NCBI GenBank assembly: GCA_030549175.1
Contig: JAUKUA010000004.1
Location: forward strand, 5,642,001-5,706,000
Source: Lasiosphaeris hirsuta
Lineage: Eukaryota; Ascomycota; Sordariomycetes; Sordariales; Lasiosphaeriaceae
Length of the DNA stretch: 64,000 nt
Direction: 5' to 3'
Shown here piece after piece: positions 12,026-27,000 of the stretch. The position numbers and the translations under genes were made by a program. Position 1 is the first letter of the stretch, and every line of letters begins with the position of its first letter. Under the pieces are notes generated by a model. That model did not search any database and was not told where the DNA came from. It saw only the letters and a program-made list of their open reading frames with translations.

Positions 12026-15000
12026 ATGGTGGCGTACCGCCTGGGGACGAGAGCCTCGGATGGCCGCCCACCAGAGACAAGGATGGAAAAGCTGTTGCAG
12101 GAGCTGTGGTCGGTTGTTCTGAAAGTGGATCCCGAGTCCATCAGTGCCGATGACAGCTTTTTCAGCCACGGGGGCGACTCGATTGGTGCAATGCGCCTAG
12201 TACCAGCAGCGCGCCATAAGGGCGTCAGGCTTTCTGTTGCCAACGTCTTCCAGATGCCGAAGCTCTCTGACATGGCGCGGGCTGCTATTTTGGGTCCCGA
12301 GGGCGGCGGTGGAGATTCTCCGTCGTTTACCGGTCCTGAATCGTTCCCCTGCCCTGAATCGTTCCCCTGCCCGACCGAGCCTTTCTCGTTGATTACGAAA
12401 ACGAGCAAAAAGGGTTTGGACGAGCTGAGGCAGCTCGTCGCCTTCATGTGCCGCTGCAAGCCCGATTCTCTGGAAGATATCTACCCCTGTACGCCCCTAC
12501 AGGCCGGTCTCGTTGCTGCATCTCAGCGACAGCCAGGCGCCTACGTGGCTGTCAACTCGTACGAGCTGCCCGTTGGCACTGATATTCCGCGTTTTGAGAG
12601 GGCCTGGCAGCAAGTGGCGGAATCCGAAGCCATTCTGCGGACTCGCATCGTCTTCATCCAAGACGTTGGCTTCCTGCAGGTCGTCATCCGGTCGGAAATC
12701 GAGTGGATCAAAGCGAAGCACCCGGATCACATCCCCAAGCAGTACAGCCAGCTTCCGTCCCGTGACGGCGGTGTCCTATCTCGGCTCGCCATCACCACCG
12801 ACCCGAGCATCGGCCGGCACACTTTTACTTGGATGGCGCATCACGCACTCTACGACGGCTGGAGCCTGTCGACGCTCCTTGGTCGGGTTGAGGAGCGATA
12901 TCTCCACCCCGAGGTGCCCATGGCCCCAGTGCCACATTACTCACGCTTTGTCGAATACGTTTGTGGCCTCGACTCCTCAGCCTCGGACGCTTTCTGGGCA
13001 GCACAATTGTTTTGCCCGAGCCCTCGTGGCACGACGCCACGGCATTTTCCGCAACCCCCGCCGCAGGGCCACCGTACACAAGCGACAAGCCAGATGTCAC
13101 GGTCGATGTGTTTTGCAAAGCCCGGTCGCTCCGAGCTGACCACGGCTTCTTTACTACGGGCAGCCTGGGCAATGGTCCTGTCAATCTATTCGTCCTCGGA
13201 TGATGTCGTGTTTGGCGAGGTTTTGAACGGTCGTGATGTTCCGGTTGCCGGCATCGAACATCTCGCCGGCCCCACATTTGCGTCCATCCCGCGACGCGTC
13301 TACATTGATCGCTCGTTGAGCGTCGAACAGCTCTTGTTGGACCTGCAGAGGCGATTCAACGAGGTGATTCCGCACCAGTTTGCCGGCCTCCAGCGGATCA
13401 AGACCCTCGGCCCTGGTGCACTCGCGGCATGCGAGTTCCAAAACTTACTTGCTATCGACACTACGAGCGAAGATGTCGACAAGGGAAGTCTGTGGGAGAA
13501 TCTTGCTGAGGTCGGGGCAAGGCAGGGCGCCGACTTCTTCAACTACCCGCTCAATGTCACATGCACCGTGGACCGAGGCTGTCAGGTCGTCATGCGTGCG
13601 CATTTTGATGGTGGCGTCGTGCCCCAGTGGCAAGTCAAGCGGATGCTTGGGCAGTTTGAGGTGATCATGCATCGTTTCACGGCCATTACTGGCCAGCACG
13701 ATCAGGTTGGCGAGATGGATATCCTCAGCTCCGAGGACAAGACCTCGATATGGGAGTGGAACGAGACCCCTGGCCCGCTCGTGGAACGCCGCGTTCACGA
13801 TGTGATATCGGACCAGATGGCTCGCGAGGGCGACTTCAAGTCCGCTGTGGTAGGCTGGGACGCTACGCTCTCCAACGGCGAGCTGGACTCACTCTCGACG
13901 AGCCTGGCACGAGAGCTCCTGGCCAGAGATGTTGGGCTGAAGGGCAGCAGGTTTATCCCGTTTTGCTTTGACAAGTCCGCCTTTGCCGTGGTGGCAATGT
14001 TGGCTGTGCTCAAGGCTGGTGCGGCGTTTGTGCCCTTGGATCCGACGCACCCGGTCGGCCGACTCCGGGAGATTATCACAGACTGCTCGGCGCGAGTCGT
14101 TTTATGTTCTCCCGCATACGAGGGCATCTTTTCCGAGCTCGTGCAAACGGTGGTCAAGGTGGATGCGGAGTCGTTGAAGAAGCTTCAACTTGGGGATGTG
14201 AGGGAAGTGTCCCTTGACGCCAGTGGTATGTGTATTTACACCGTCCTGAGGATGCTCTGCTTGCTGACGCTGTGACACTAGTTCGTTGCCGCCCCCACGA
14301 CCCAGCATATGTTATTTTCACTTCGGGGACGACGGGAAAACCAAAAGGAACTACTGGTACAACGCAATGCTCACCCCGCAGTGATCTTTTATCTAACCGT
14401 TGATACAGTATCGCACTCGGCATTCTGCTCCAGCGCAGCGGCGCATGGTCCGGCAATGCTCATGAAACCGCCCTTCCGATTCCTGCAGTTTGCCTCGTAC
14501 ACGTTTGATGCCTCCTTGGTTGAGATTCTCACCACCTTGATGATGGGTGGTACTGTGTGTGTGCCCTGCGAAGCCGACCGAACCAATGGCAACCTCGCCA
14601 CAGCTATGGGGGAGATGGGCGTCGACATGGCCCTCCTCACCCCGTCATTCGCCCGAACACTTCAGCCGCGCGATGTACCGAGTCTCAAGACCCTCATCCT
14701 CGGCGGCGAAGCCATGACCCAGAGCCATCTTGCCACCTGGGCTGACAAGGTCAACCTCGTCAATGCCTACGGTCCGAGCGAATGCGCTGTCGTGGCAACA
14801 GTGAAGCCCAACATGCGGCCTTCTTCGAATCCGGCCAACATCGGGAAGGGCATTGGTCGGTGCTGGATCGTCGACGCAAGGAACCACAGTCGGCTGGCAC
14901 CCCTCGGCTCCGTTGGAGAGCTTGTCATTGAAGGCCCCACGCTTTCGGCGGGTTATCTCCAGAATCACGCCAAGACATGCGAGGTCTTCATTGAAGATCT

Positions 15001-18000
15001 TCGGTGGGCCCTGGATGAACATCTTTGTTATCCAGACACGGCTCGGCAGCCCCGACGGATGTACAAGACGGGAGACTTGGTCCGCGTCTGCGATGACGCC
15101 ACCGGTGAGATGGCCTATGTCGGACGCAAGGACACATCCCAGGCTAAGCTCAACGGCCAGCGTCTTGAGCTCGACGAGGTCGTTCACCAACTGGATGCCG
15201 ACGAAGCGGTCCGCCACGCTGTTGTCATCCTCCCCCAGAGCGGGCCTTGTGCCAAGCGTCTTGTTGCGGTGCTCACGTTTCACCAAATTCCCGCCACGCA
15301 ACCCAGTGATGGCACCTTGAGCATCGTCATGTCTAAAAGCGCATCGTCGCTCGCCGAGCAGGCCCGGGAGCGGCTCGTCAGCAAGCTACCGCCTTATATG
15401 GTTCCCTCGACTTGGATCGTACTTGGGCACGTCCCGCTCTTGCCGTCAGGAAAGCTTGATCGAGCTAGGGTGACGAGCTTTGTAGAAGGCATGAGTGACG
15501 AAACATTGGATACCATGCCGTATCCCGGTCCAGAGGAGAGTCCTGCCATGGAACCGCCCCCTGTACGCGATATTCCCATACACGACCGGCTGAAAGCGAT
15601 TTGGAGTGAGGTTCTCAACATAAACCCGCAAAGGGTCGCTCGGAGGACATCCTTCCTGCACCTTGGGGGAGACAGCATCACCGCCATGCAAGTCATGGCA
15701 AGGTGTCGCGCTCACGGTATTCAAGTCACCGTTCCCGACATCATCAACAGCCAGTCAGTCTCCGAGCTTGCTCTCAAGGCCGCCGTTTCCGAGGAGTCGC
15801 AAAGGAATACTATTCCTGACGAGGACCACCATGACTTTGAACCGTCGCCCATCCAGCAGTTGTACTTTGAGCTGGCATGGAGCGGCACACGCCAGCGCAA
15901 AGCGGAATCGCAATTTAACCAAAGTGTGCTTCTTCGGCTGCAGGCCTCCAAAGGGGTCACACCCGTTACGATCAACCGTGGAATACACGCCTTGGTCGAA
16001 ACCCACTCGATGCTGCGCGCTCGGTTCACGCGGAATGGCGCCGGCACGTGGCGGCAGCGGATAACTTCGGACGTCGGTGGGTCGTACCGCTACAGGACTC
16101 ACACCATCAGCAGTTTGGGTCGCATGGAAAAGCGCATCCGGTCGAGCTCGCAGGCGCTTGATATCGAGAAGGGCCCCCTGTTGGCGTCGGATTGCTTCAC
16201 TGTCAGCAGCGGCAGAGACAACGCTCAAGTCTACGTCTTCATCACCATCCACCATCTCGTCATTGACGTTGTCTCGTGGGGCGTTTTGCTCCAGGATCTG
16301 GAAGACTTCTTTGGTGCCGGCGCTATCAAGACCCCCCCCTCCATGTCCTTTCAAGCGTGGAGCCGGACGCAGTCACAGAGGGCGCAGGCCGAGGATAATG
16401 GACCTGCCTTGCTCCCTCACCACCAAAGCTCGGACATCGATCTGGAATTCTGGGGTATGGTTGGTGTGTCGAATACCCATGGCGACGTCATCACCACCGA
16501 GGTAGAACTCGATGACGGTGCGACCGCCTTGTTACTGGGCCCTGGGTGTCATGTCTCGCTACAGACCGAGCCACTGGATGTTCTCTTGGCTGCACTGCTC
16601 CTTTCGTACCGCGATGCTTCGGCGGGACGGCGTGGGGCACCGACAATTTACAACGAGGGACATGGTCGCGAGGTGTGGGAGGACGGACTCGATTTGTCGA
16701 GGACCGTGGGGTGGTTTACGACTTTGTGCCCGGTCCATCTGCCGCACGAGTCTTCCGCTGGTGAGTCCGGCGCAATGTAGATGCTAGTACCTGTCTGCTG
16801 ACCTCTTGCCAGATCACGATATCGTAAACGCCATCCGGTGGGTCAAGGACTACCGAAAGCGTTTACCGGGAAAAGGGCGTCCCTACTTTGCCCATCGGAT
16901 GCTCACATCCCAGGGGTACGATAGGGATGGCAAAGACTGGCCGGTCGAGGTGACGTTCAACTATTTGGGACAGATGCAGCAGCTTAGGCGGACCGACACA
17001 ATTCTCCAGTCATTCGATGGAGCGTCCAGCTCACCCCCCGACATTGGCCACGACGTCCCCCGCTTCGCACTGATCGATGTGTCGGCCAGCGTGACGGATG
17101 GAAAAATGCAAATCTCATTCGCATACAACAAACACATGAAACATCAAGCATCCATCCAGGCCTGGGCCCAGGGCTCTCTGGCTCTTCTCCGAGAGGGGCC
17201 TCGACGGCTCGCTCAGCAAGAGGTAGAAACGACGCTGAGCAGTTTCCCACTCCTGCCGCTTTCATATTACGGCTCGGAGAATCTTCGCCAGTCACTGGAG
17301 GGCTTGCAGGTTGGGCTCCAGGACATCCAAGACATATACCCCTGCTCCCCGATGCAACGTGGTCTTCTCCTCAGTCAAGTGAGAGACCCCGGCAAGTACG
17401 CATACCGGGCAGCCTTCCAGCTTGAATCTGCGGGACAGCACGCGGTCGATGTGGATCGCGTTCTCGGTGCTTGGCAGGCCGTTATTCAACGTCACCCTGC
17501 CTTGAGAACCGTCTTTATCGACACGGTTGGTGACGAAGGACTGATGGACCAGGTTGTTCTCCGGAGCGCGCTAGGACGCGTCCAGGTTCTGCACTCTAGC
17601 GACGAACAAGCCTTGGACATGTTGTCGAACGTTCAGGCCATTGACTTGAATGGGAAACAACCACCCCATCGTCTCACAGTTTGCAAGACCACGGATGGGC
17701 GTGTTTTCTGCCAGTTGGAGATCAGCCACGTCATCTGCGACGGCTCGTCGGTGCCTATCCTCCTCGAAGATCTCTCAAAAGCCTATAGTGCCGGTAGCGA
17801 GACGGCGGGGAATTCTGTGCCTTCGTATCGCGACTACATGGCTTACCTGCTGTCGCAGCCCCGCGATAAGAGCACTCGGTATTGGAAGGAGTACTTGATA
17901 GGGGCAGAGCCGTGTCTGTTTCCTACCCTCACGGACGGAGCCGAGATTTCAACGCCGTCGATGGGGTCTCGTATCGTGCATCTCGGGGGTGTGGCTGAGA

Positions 18001-21000
18001 TCAACGACTTCTGTTCCACTCTAGGCATCACGCTTTCCACGTTGCTCCAGCTTGCATGGGCATTAGTCTTGAGAACATACACAGGCTCCGATGAAGTCTT
18101 GTTTGGGTATCTGGCGTCCGGGAGGGATGTGCCCGTCCCACAAATCGAGTCTGCCGTGGGTGCCCTCATCAACATGTTGGTCTGCCGCCTTGACATCCCC
18201 GCCGAGGCGGAGGTCGCCGACATCGTCGATACCATGCGGGCAAATCTCGCCGAAGCCATGGCGCACCAAACCTGCTCGCTTGCCGAGATTCAGCACGAAC
18301 TTCATCTCCCCGGGACGGTACTGTTCAACACGGCATTTACGTACCAGAAACGTGTGACGCCAGAGCAACAAGGCCACCCGCCGGCAAGACCGGCCCTAGG
18401 ATACCGAGTTGTGAGCGCCGAGGATCCTAGCGAATACGCTATCGCAGTGAATGTGGAAGCAACTGGCGAGACCGTCGAGGTCCACTTCAGCTACTGGCGG
18501 AATATTGTGTCGGACGCCCAGATGGTCAATGTGGCATCCACATTTGAGCAGGTCGTGAAGGACCTGGCCCTGGATGGGCGAGAGGATAGGACAGTTGGCG
18601 AGCTCCAGCTTGTCGGCGATGCAGGGGTTGAGCAACTGGTGCGGTGGAATGATTACGACCTGCCGGCGGTCGAGCGTTGCGTACATGACGTTATTGCGCA
18701 GCATGCCCGACAGTTCCCTCGGTCGACTCCCGCCATTTGCGCATGGGACGCATCGTTCACATATCGGCAGCTGGACGACGCCGCTGCCGCTCTAGCGAAC
18801 CACTTGCTTACCGTGGAAGCTGTCAAGCCACACACCTTCATCCCACTCTGCTTTGAGAAGTCGGCGTGGACTGTTGTTGCCCAGCTTGCTGTTCTCAAAG
18901 CAGGTGGCGCATTCGTCAATCTCGATCCCGCCCATCCCGAGAGCCGGCTGAGGGGGCTGATGCAAGACATCGATGCCAGCGTTGTCCTGAGCTCCGCCAA
19001 GCATGCGGCCAAGATGGCGAGGATTGCCGACAGGACGGTCATCGTCGGTCCCGAGTCCGTAAAGATGGATGCTGCGCGCGCCTTTGTCGCCCCGCCAGTC
19101 ACGCCTTGCGCTGCCGCCTACATCATCTTCACATCGGGCACGACGGGCAAACCAAAGGGCACCGTTGTGGAGCACGCTGCCTTTTGCACCGGCGCGGTGG
19201 CACATGCCGAGGCCATGTTCATGCGTGCCGACTCGCGGGTGCTGCAGTTCGCGTCGTACACGTTCGACGCAAGCATCATGGAGACGCTTTCCTGCCTCTT
19301 GGTCGGGGGCTGCGTTTGTATACCCTCGGATGACGACCGGATGAACGACCTCGGGGCGGCGATTCGCGACATGGGCGTCACCTGGACGCTCCTCACTCCC
19401 TCTGTAGCCAGTACGCTCAAGCCAGAAAGCGTCCCTTGTCTCCGGACGCTGGTGACTGGAGGAGAGGCCATGTCGGCTGGCCACGTCACTCGATGGGGTA
19501 CCCGATGTGCTCTCGTCAACGCGTACGGCCCGACCGAATGCTCCGTTGTGGCTACTACCAGCACAAAGGTCGACGAATCCCATCGTGTGCATAATAGCGA
19601 TGCTTCCAACATTGGGACGGCTGTTGGCGGCCGTGTCTGGGTCGTTGATCCGCACACTCCAGATAGCCTGGCCCCAATCGGTGCTGTCGGTGAGTTGGTG
19701 GTGGAGGGTCGCTTGGTTGCCCGTGGCTACCTCAACCGCGAGGAGCAGACAGGCAAAGTATTCATCACATCTCCGCCATGGACTCGGCACGCTGGATTCC
19801 CCAAGTCCATGTGGCAGCAGAACAGCAGCATGTACCGCACGGGTGATCTTGTGCGCTACAACTCGGATGGCTCTGTGTCATACGTGGCACGGAAGGACAC
19901 TCAGATCAAGCTAAACGGCCGCCGGATCGAGCTTGGTGAGATTGAGTTTCACTGCCGGCGAGGTCTTCCGGACGACGCGCAGGTTGCGGTGGAGGTGGTG
20001 GTGCCATTCAACAACGGCAATACGACCAAGGCCCTTGCTGTTTTCTTCGCCATTTCCGACGAGGCCGCATCTGCAGGGTTTATGCTGCTGCCAATGAGCG
20101 AATCAACGAGGGAGCTCGCTCACTCGATCGAAAAAAGATCGGCGGGCTCGCTGCCAGCATACATGGTCCCGCAGTACTTTGTGCGCGTCTCCGCGATGCC
20201 GTGGACGACGGCGGGCAAACTTGATCGACGGCAGCTTCGCAATGCTTTTGAGCAAGTTTCCAAGGAGACGCTGCTGACATATAAGCTCGCCAAAGCGGCA
20301 GCCCCGGCAACGCGTCACGCCCCGGTCAGCGAGCTTGAAAGGACGCTGCGTGGTCTCTGGGAGACCGTCTTGGGACTACCCTCCAACTCTGTCAGCTTTG
20401 AGGACAACTTTTTCCGTCTCGGCGGCGACTCGCTCACGGCAATGCGTCTTGTCGGCTCGGCACGCGCTCACAGAATCAGACTCTCGGTGCTGGATGTTTT
20501 CGACCACCCTTTCCTGGCCGACATGGCGCGGTCGTGCAGCGGTCTGGAAGCTACCGCTATGCTGCCCAAGCCGATGCCTTTTGAGCTGGTGGCTGGAACG
20601 CAAGTCGATGCGCTTTTACAAGAGGTGTCGGCTGCGTGCGGCGTCTCTCTCGGGCATATTCAAGATGTCTACCAATGCACTCCACTACAAGAGGCTCTGG
20701 TCGCCCTCGCAAGTAAACAGGCGGGTGCGTATGTGGCAGTTAACACCTTGAAGCTCCCAAAGGATATCGATCTTGTTCGGTTCAGGGCAGCATGGCAGGC
20801 CGTTGTAGACGACACAGATACACTGCGCACTAGGATTGCGCACCATCACAAGTTGGGTTTCCTTCAAGTCGTTATCGCCCCTGCCCCAACTCATTGGATA
20901 GAGGAGGGTACGGTCAATGAGGCCATCGCCAGAGGCCGTGCCATCGGGTCTGAGAGTGGGGGAGAACTCGCCAGGTACGCGCTTGTCCATCATGACGACG

Positions 21001-24000
21001 GCGATAGCACTTTCATCTGGGCCATCCACCACGCGCTCTACGACGGATGGAGTTTGCCTCGGATCGCAAAACGGGCTCAGGACCTGTACGACAACTCGAC
21101 CTCTGGAAACTGCCAGCAGGTTCCGTATGTCAACTTCATCCGTTACCTGAGGTCCAAAGACGCCTCTGTATCAGAGGAGTTCTGGATTGAGTCACTCCGT
21201 GGTGCATCATCAACCACGCACTTCCCCCAGCTCCCGAGAGTAGCAAACCAGGGAGAGAGTCCAAAATTCCGGGCCATCACATGCCAAATCGGGCTCAATC
21301 GCGGCGCAACCCAGTCTGACATGACTATTCCGACCCTCGTCCGGGCTGCATGGGCCGTTACCCTTTCCGCCTACACGGGAACCGATGATGTGGTATTCGG
21401 AGAAACGTTGGCGGGTCGCAATATCGATCTAGCCGGAGTGGAAGACATGGCTGGGCCAACATTTGCCACTGTTCCAACAAGAGTGCAGGTACAACGCGAT
21501 CTAACTCTTGCCGAGTTCCTGCAACGCCTGCAAACATCCACCAGCAGGGTCGTTCCCCATCAGCACTTGGGCCTTCAGCATATCAAGAGACTCGACGCAG
21601 ACTGTGCGGGGGCCTGTGAGTTCCAGAACATTCTTATTATCCAATCTTCCTCGTTGGAGCAACGGGATGGCGTGTGGGAATTTGGAGGGGGTGCCTCAGC
21701 GGAAACCTTCTTTACTCATCCACTTGTCTTGGAATGCAACGTCACTGGAACCGCCATCAAGGCGACACTACATTACGATGAGCGCGTGCTCTCCGCTTGG
21801 CACTCCGACCGACTCATCCACCAGCTTCAAGCAGTGCTGAAACAGCTTGTTCACCTTTCTGGGGATCAACAAAGCACAGTGGCGGATGTACACGCCATCA
21901 GCCCCGAAGACTACGCGCTCCTTGACGAGTGGAATGGTCTGAAGACAACTGGGGACACGGATGTAGCCACCGACTCGTGCATTCACCAACTCTTCACCGC
22001 GATGGCGTCAGCTCACCCTGGACGCCTTGGTATCAATGGCTGGGATGACCAACTTACCTACGCCGAAATCCGTGATTACGCTTCCCGCGTGGCATTCCAA
22101 CTCCACCTACTTGGTGTCGGACGCGGAGCCTTGGTGCCAGTTTGTCTCGCAAGATCGGCATGGGCAATTGTCACCCTGCTGGGCATCCTCATGGCGGGCG
22201 GAGCTTTTGTCCCGTTCGATCCAGCTCACCCTTTGGCACGTCAAAAGGATATGTTGACCTCCATCTCATCCACGATGATTGTCTGCAGCCCGGAACACAT
22301 CGCCCGTTTCTCCCAAGCCGTCGGGACGTGCGTCCGAGTGGACAAGCAAATAATTCAACGCCTCCCGTCACCACCCAGCTCTTTCACCACCAGCGCCAAC
22401 CCCAGCGACGCTGCCTACCTCTTGTTCACATCCGGCAGCACAGGGCGTCCCAAAGGCGTCCTGGCTACCCACGGTGCGTTTTGCAGCAGCTCTCGCGGGT
22501 ACGCCCAGGCCACCAACATGAGCGCGTCGTCGCGGGTATTTCACTTTGCCTCGCTCACCTTTGACGTGGCCCTGATGGAGATCCTCACACCGCTCACCTT
22601 GGGAGCGTGCGTATGCGTCCCGGCCGAGCAAGAACGGCTCCATGATCCCGGGGCCGCCATCGCCCGGCTCGGCGCGACCTGGGCGTTCCTCACACCCTCG
22701 GTCGCCAACCTGGTGGATCCCCGACTCGTCGGCCTCGCGCTCCAGACCCTCGTGTGCGGCGGCGAGGCCATGCTGGCCGAGACCATTGCGCGCTGGGCCG
22801 ACCGCGTCGAGCTGATGAACGGCTACGGCCCCACCGAGGCCTGCGTGCTCGCGCTTGTCAACCCGCATGTCTCGACAGAGCGGGATTGCACCGTCATCGG
22901 CCGTGCTACCGCGGCCGCACGGGCTTGGATTGTCGAGCCCAGGGACCAAGACGGCGACTGGCTTGCGCCGATTGGCGCTGTTGGCGAGTTGGCCATCAGT
23001 GGATCTCTGCTAGCGCGAGGTTACTTCAACGACCCGGACAAGACCGAGCAGGTCTTTCTTGACAACCCGGCCTGGGGGAGAGAGATTTCCGTTGCGCGTG
23101 TCTACCGCACTGGAGACCTCGTCAGGTACCGACCGAACGGAACGATCGAGTTTGTTGGCCGCAATGATGGGCAGGTCAAGGTCAACGGTCAGCGGATTGA
23201 GCTGGGCGAGATTGAGAGTCGGTTGTCTGCGGACGACGGCGTCAAGCTTGCCATGGTGGTTCGGCCAAAGTCGGGTGCTTGTGACAAGCAGCTTGTTGCC
23301 GTCATCACCTTATGTCTCGCCAACCCGGACTTGCCAGACGGGCATGGTGGCGTGACCATCACGTCCAGCTGCAAACCCGCGACAGGACCGCCGGAATGGA
23401 TGGCGAAGGTCCGGCGTGAGGTTTCCGGGATACGCCGTCGTTTGGCTGACACACTCCCGCATTACATGGTCCCGGCCGCCTGGGTCGTCATCGAGGCCAT
23501 GCCAGTGGGTGTCTCGGGCAAACTGGATCGCCAGTACGTCTTGCAGTGGGTCTCGAGCCTCGATAGCTTGACTTATGAGCGCATTTCCCGTGGCGTCGGG
23601 CTCCTTGAGGATGTGGAGGACGTGGGGGATGTGGAAATGACAGAAACCGCGAGGACGCTGAGAGGAGTGTGGGCAGAAGAACTCAGCGTCCCGGTGGACC
23701 GTATCAAGTCCAATGAAGCCTTTCTCGGCCTTGGTATGTATTTACTCCCCTCGCGTCTACTCCAAAAACGTAGAAAATGCATGATGTGCTAATCGGTCAA
23801 TAGGTGGCGATAGTATCAGGGCTATGGGGGTTGTGTCGCGGGCACGGAAGGCCAAGATCATCGTGTCCGTGCAAGACGTGCTCAGGGCAAAGTCGATCAT
23901 CCACCTCGCCCTGGTGGCAAAATCGCCCCCAGTCGCCGCCCCGACCAACATCCCAATGGAAGATGAAACCGAAGAGCCGTTTGCACTCTCCCCCATCCAG

Positions 24001-27000
24001 AGGTTGTATTTTAAGCTCGGCTCCGACCACGTTGGCAAAGCTCGCTTCAACCAGAGCTTCATCTTGCCTGTCCCCCCACATGTCACCATCGACACTATCA
24101 AGAAGGCGATGGATTCTCTTGTCCGGCGACACTCAATGCTACGGGCGCGTTTCCTCAGTGGTCGGGACGGCGAATGGCAACAACGAATCTCCAAGGTACG
24201 TCGCTGCTGATCATATCGAGAGGGGCTGTATTGATGTTCCTCGCAGATGAATTCTTCGACCTATGGCTTTTTTGTTCATACTGCAAACTCAGCCAACGAT
24301 GTGGCAGCGGGTGTGGCCGAGGCACAATCCAGTCTCTGCATCAAACAAGGCCCTGTGTTCAGAGCCGATGTTTTTGGGGGCCTTGACCAGCGGGTGGACA
24401 TTTCCATGGTCGCCCATCACTTGTGCGTTGATGTGGTGTCGTGGCGCATCATCGTGGCCGACCTCAATGACCTCATTGAAAAAGGCTCCCTTGACGCAGA
24501 ATCACCCCCCTCCTTCCGGTACTTGCACGCATTGCAAGCCAGCCAAATCAAACACTCGGATCCGGGGACTCTTTTGCCGTTCAAGGAAACGCAACCTGAC
24601 CTAGCATACTGGGGAATTCACCAACCTCTGACGTACCGATGTGCCGAAATGAAACGTTTTACTCTTGATTGGGACACGACAAGACTCGCCCTGTCAGATT
24701 GCCACACGGCTTTCAGGACTGAGCCGGCTGACCTTTTCCTGGCAGCTATCGCATATGCGTTTGCCGAAACATTCACAGACCGTGGTCCAACCACTCTTTA
24801 CAATGAGAGTCACGGCCGTGAGTCGCCGCAGCATTTGCAAATGGACCTCACACGCACCGTCGGCTGGTTTACAACCATTTGCCCCCTACCTCTCCCGATT
24901 CAGGCCAACAGCATCATGGATGCTGTGCGACGGACAAAAGACACTAGACGAAGCATTCCTGACAATGGAAGGTCTCATTTTGCATCAACGTATCTTGGGG
25001 ACGCTGCCAAAGGGCCATTATTGCCAATGGAGATGCTCTTCAACTACCTCGGCGGCGGAATCTCAAATGCAAAGCCTGACGACACGCTTTCTGCAAGAAG
25101 CGTCAGCGAGACCTCAGGCACGGCAGACGTGGGCCCAGATGCCAGAAGAATGGCTCTTTTTGAGGTTTCTGCCATTGTTGTGAGCGGGCAATTGCAGTTC
25201 AGTTTTATATACGACAACACCATACCGCGGGTGGGGGACGTTCACAGCTGGATTGGCAACTGCAAGACCGTTCTTGAGCAGATGATCCTAGGCCTTGCCT
25301 CCCAACCATCGGAGCCGACGCTGAGCGACTATCCCCTCTTACCCCTGACTTACAGCAACCTCCGGGCGCTTGTTCAAGAGACACTTCCTCGCGCCGGCAT
25401 CGACAACGCCGTGTCCGAGGTCGAGGACATCTACCCATGCACGCCGGTTCAGGAGGGAATGTTGATCAGTCAGCTGCGCGATCCTGACGCGTATATCTAT
25501 CACGCTGTCTACAACATCCAAAATGGGTCTTCCCGATTCCGCGTGGATAGCGACAGACTCACCCGTGCATGGCAGAAGGTTGTGGATCGCCACCCAGCCC
25601 TTCGGACTGTCTTCATCGAGAGTGTTCATCGGCGCGGCGTTTTCGACCAAGCGGTACTGAGAAAAATGAGATGCAAGGTTGTCACGATCAAGAGCGGCGA
25701 TGACGAGGCGCTGGGCGACCTTGGTCGGATCACTATGCGGAGAGAAGTCAGCCAGTCATGTCAGCCACGTCTTCCCCACTTGCTCACAGTCTGCACAACA
25801 AGGAGCGGAAGAGTGCTTCTGAAGCTAGAGACTAACCACGCGGCGCTTGACGGTGGCTCACTTGCCATCATCCTCGAGGAGCTGGCCGCTGGGTATGCAG
25901 GTACCCTTGTCGATACACCTGGCCCCTTGTACAGTGACTACATCAAGTACATCCGCAGTCTCCCAGCAGAACAGGACTCTGAATATTGGATGCGCTATCT
26001 GCAAGACATCAAGCCGTGCCACTTCCCCAAACTCAACCCCGCCGCCACCGGCATGAGATGTCTCCATTCCACGTCACTCAAATTCCACCGATTCCCCGAG
26101 CTCAGGCAGCTCTCCGAGCGAACTCAAATCACCCTCGCCAGCATCATGCACACGGCTTGGGCTTTGGTGCTGCGAAAATACACCGAATCCGATGATGTCT
26201 GCTTCGGCTATTTGACGGCAGACCGTGACGCCCCAGTCGATGATATCCAGCGAATCGTCGGCACACTCATCAATATGCTATGTTGCCGGGTGCAGGCCAC
26301 TGCGTCATCGACCTTGGAGCGGGTTCTCCAGACGACACAAGAGCAGCATCTTCAGAGCATGCAATTCCAGCAAAGTTCTCTCGCTCGAGTGCAGCATGAA
26401 CTGGGTCTCGGGGGCAAGCCTCTGTACAATACCTCAATTTCGACTCAGAGTAGTCGTTTCAAGGAAGAACCAAGCGGAAAACATGGTATCTCGTTTGAGC
26501 TTGAAGAGGGTCACGACCCAAGTGAGGTGAGTGTTACCTGCAAACTTGTCATGATGAGTTTTGCTAAGAATTATGGTAGTACGCCATCACAGTCAACATT
26601 GATGTTTCCAAAGGTGACGAGGGCGTTGTTTTTCGATATTGGTCCGATCATATCACCGATAACCAAGCCGAAGATATAGCCCATTTCATGGTCCAGGTCT
26701 TGAGTGCCTTCATCGACCGACCTACCCAATCTGTTGCGGTGCTGGATCTCAGAGTCGATACCGGGGTGTCACACTACGCGGACCCATCGCCTACCATCAG
26801 TTCTGAAGATTCTGGAGATCAAGTCTTCAGCCCCGAACCCTGGTCTTCGGTTACACCGCCCACCGAGTCATCCTTCCCAGTCACCCCAGATGGGGGGCAG
26901 ACCCGGGAGTGCCGCAAAGAGACACTTGCCGCCATCTGGAAAGCTCTGCTCAATATTCCATCTGATCAACCCGTCAGTGGAAAAGACAACTTCTTTGATG

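Noticed and set aside
18792..19790. 332-codon minus-strand ORF inside the NRPS
   Set aside because: Lies antisense to the A2 domain with codon-shadow composition and no motif; arises from GC-rich third positions of the real gene.
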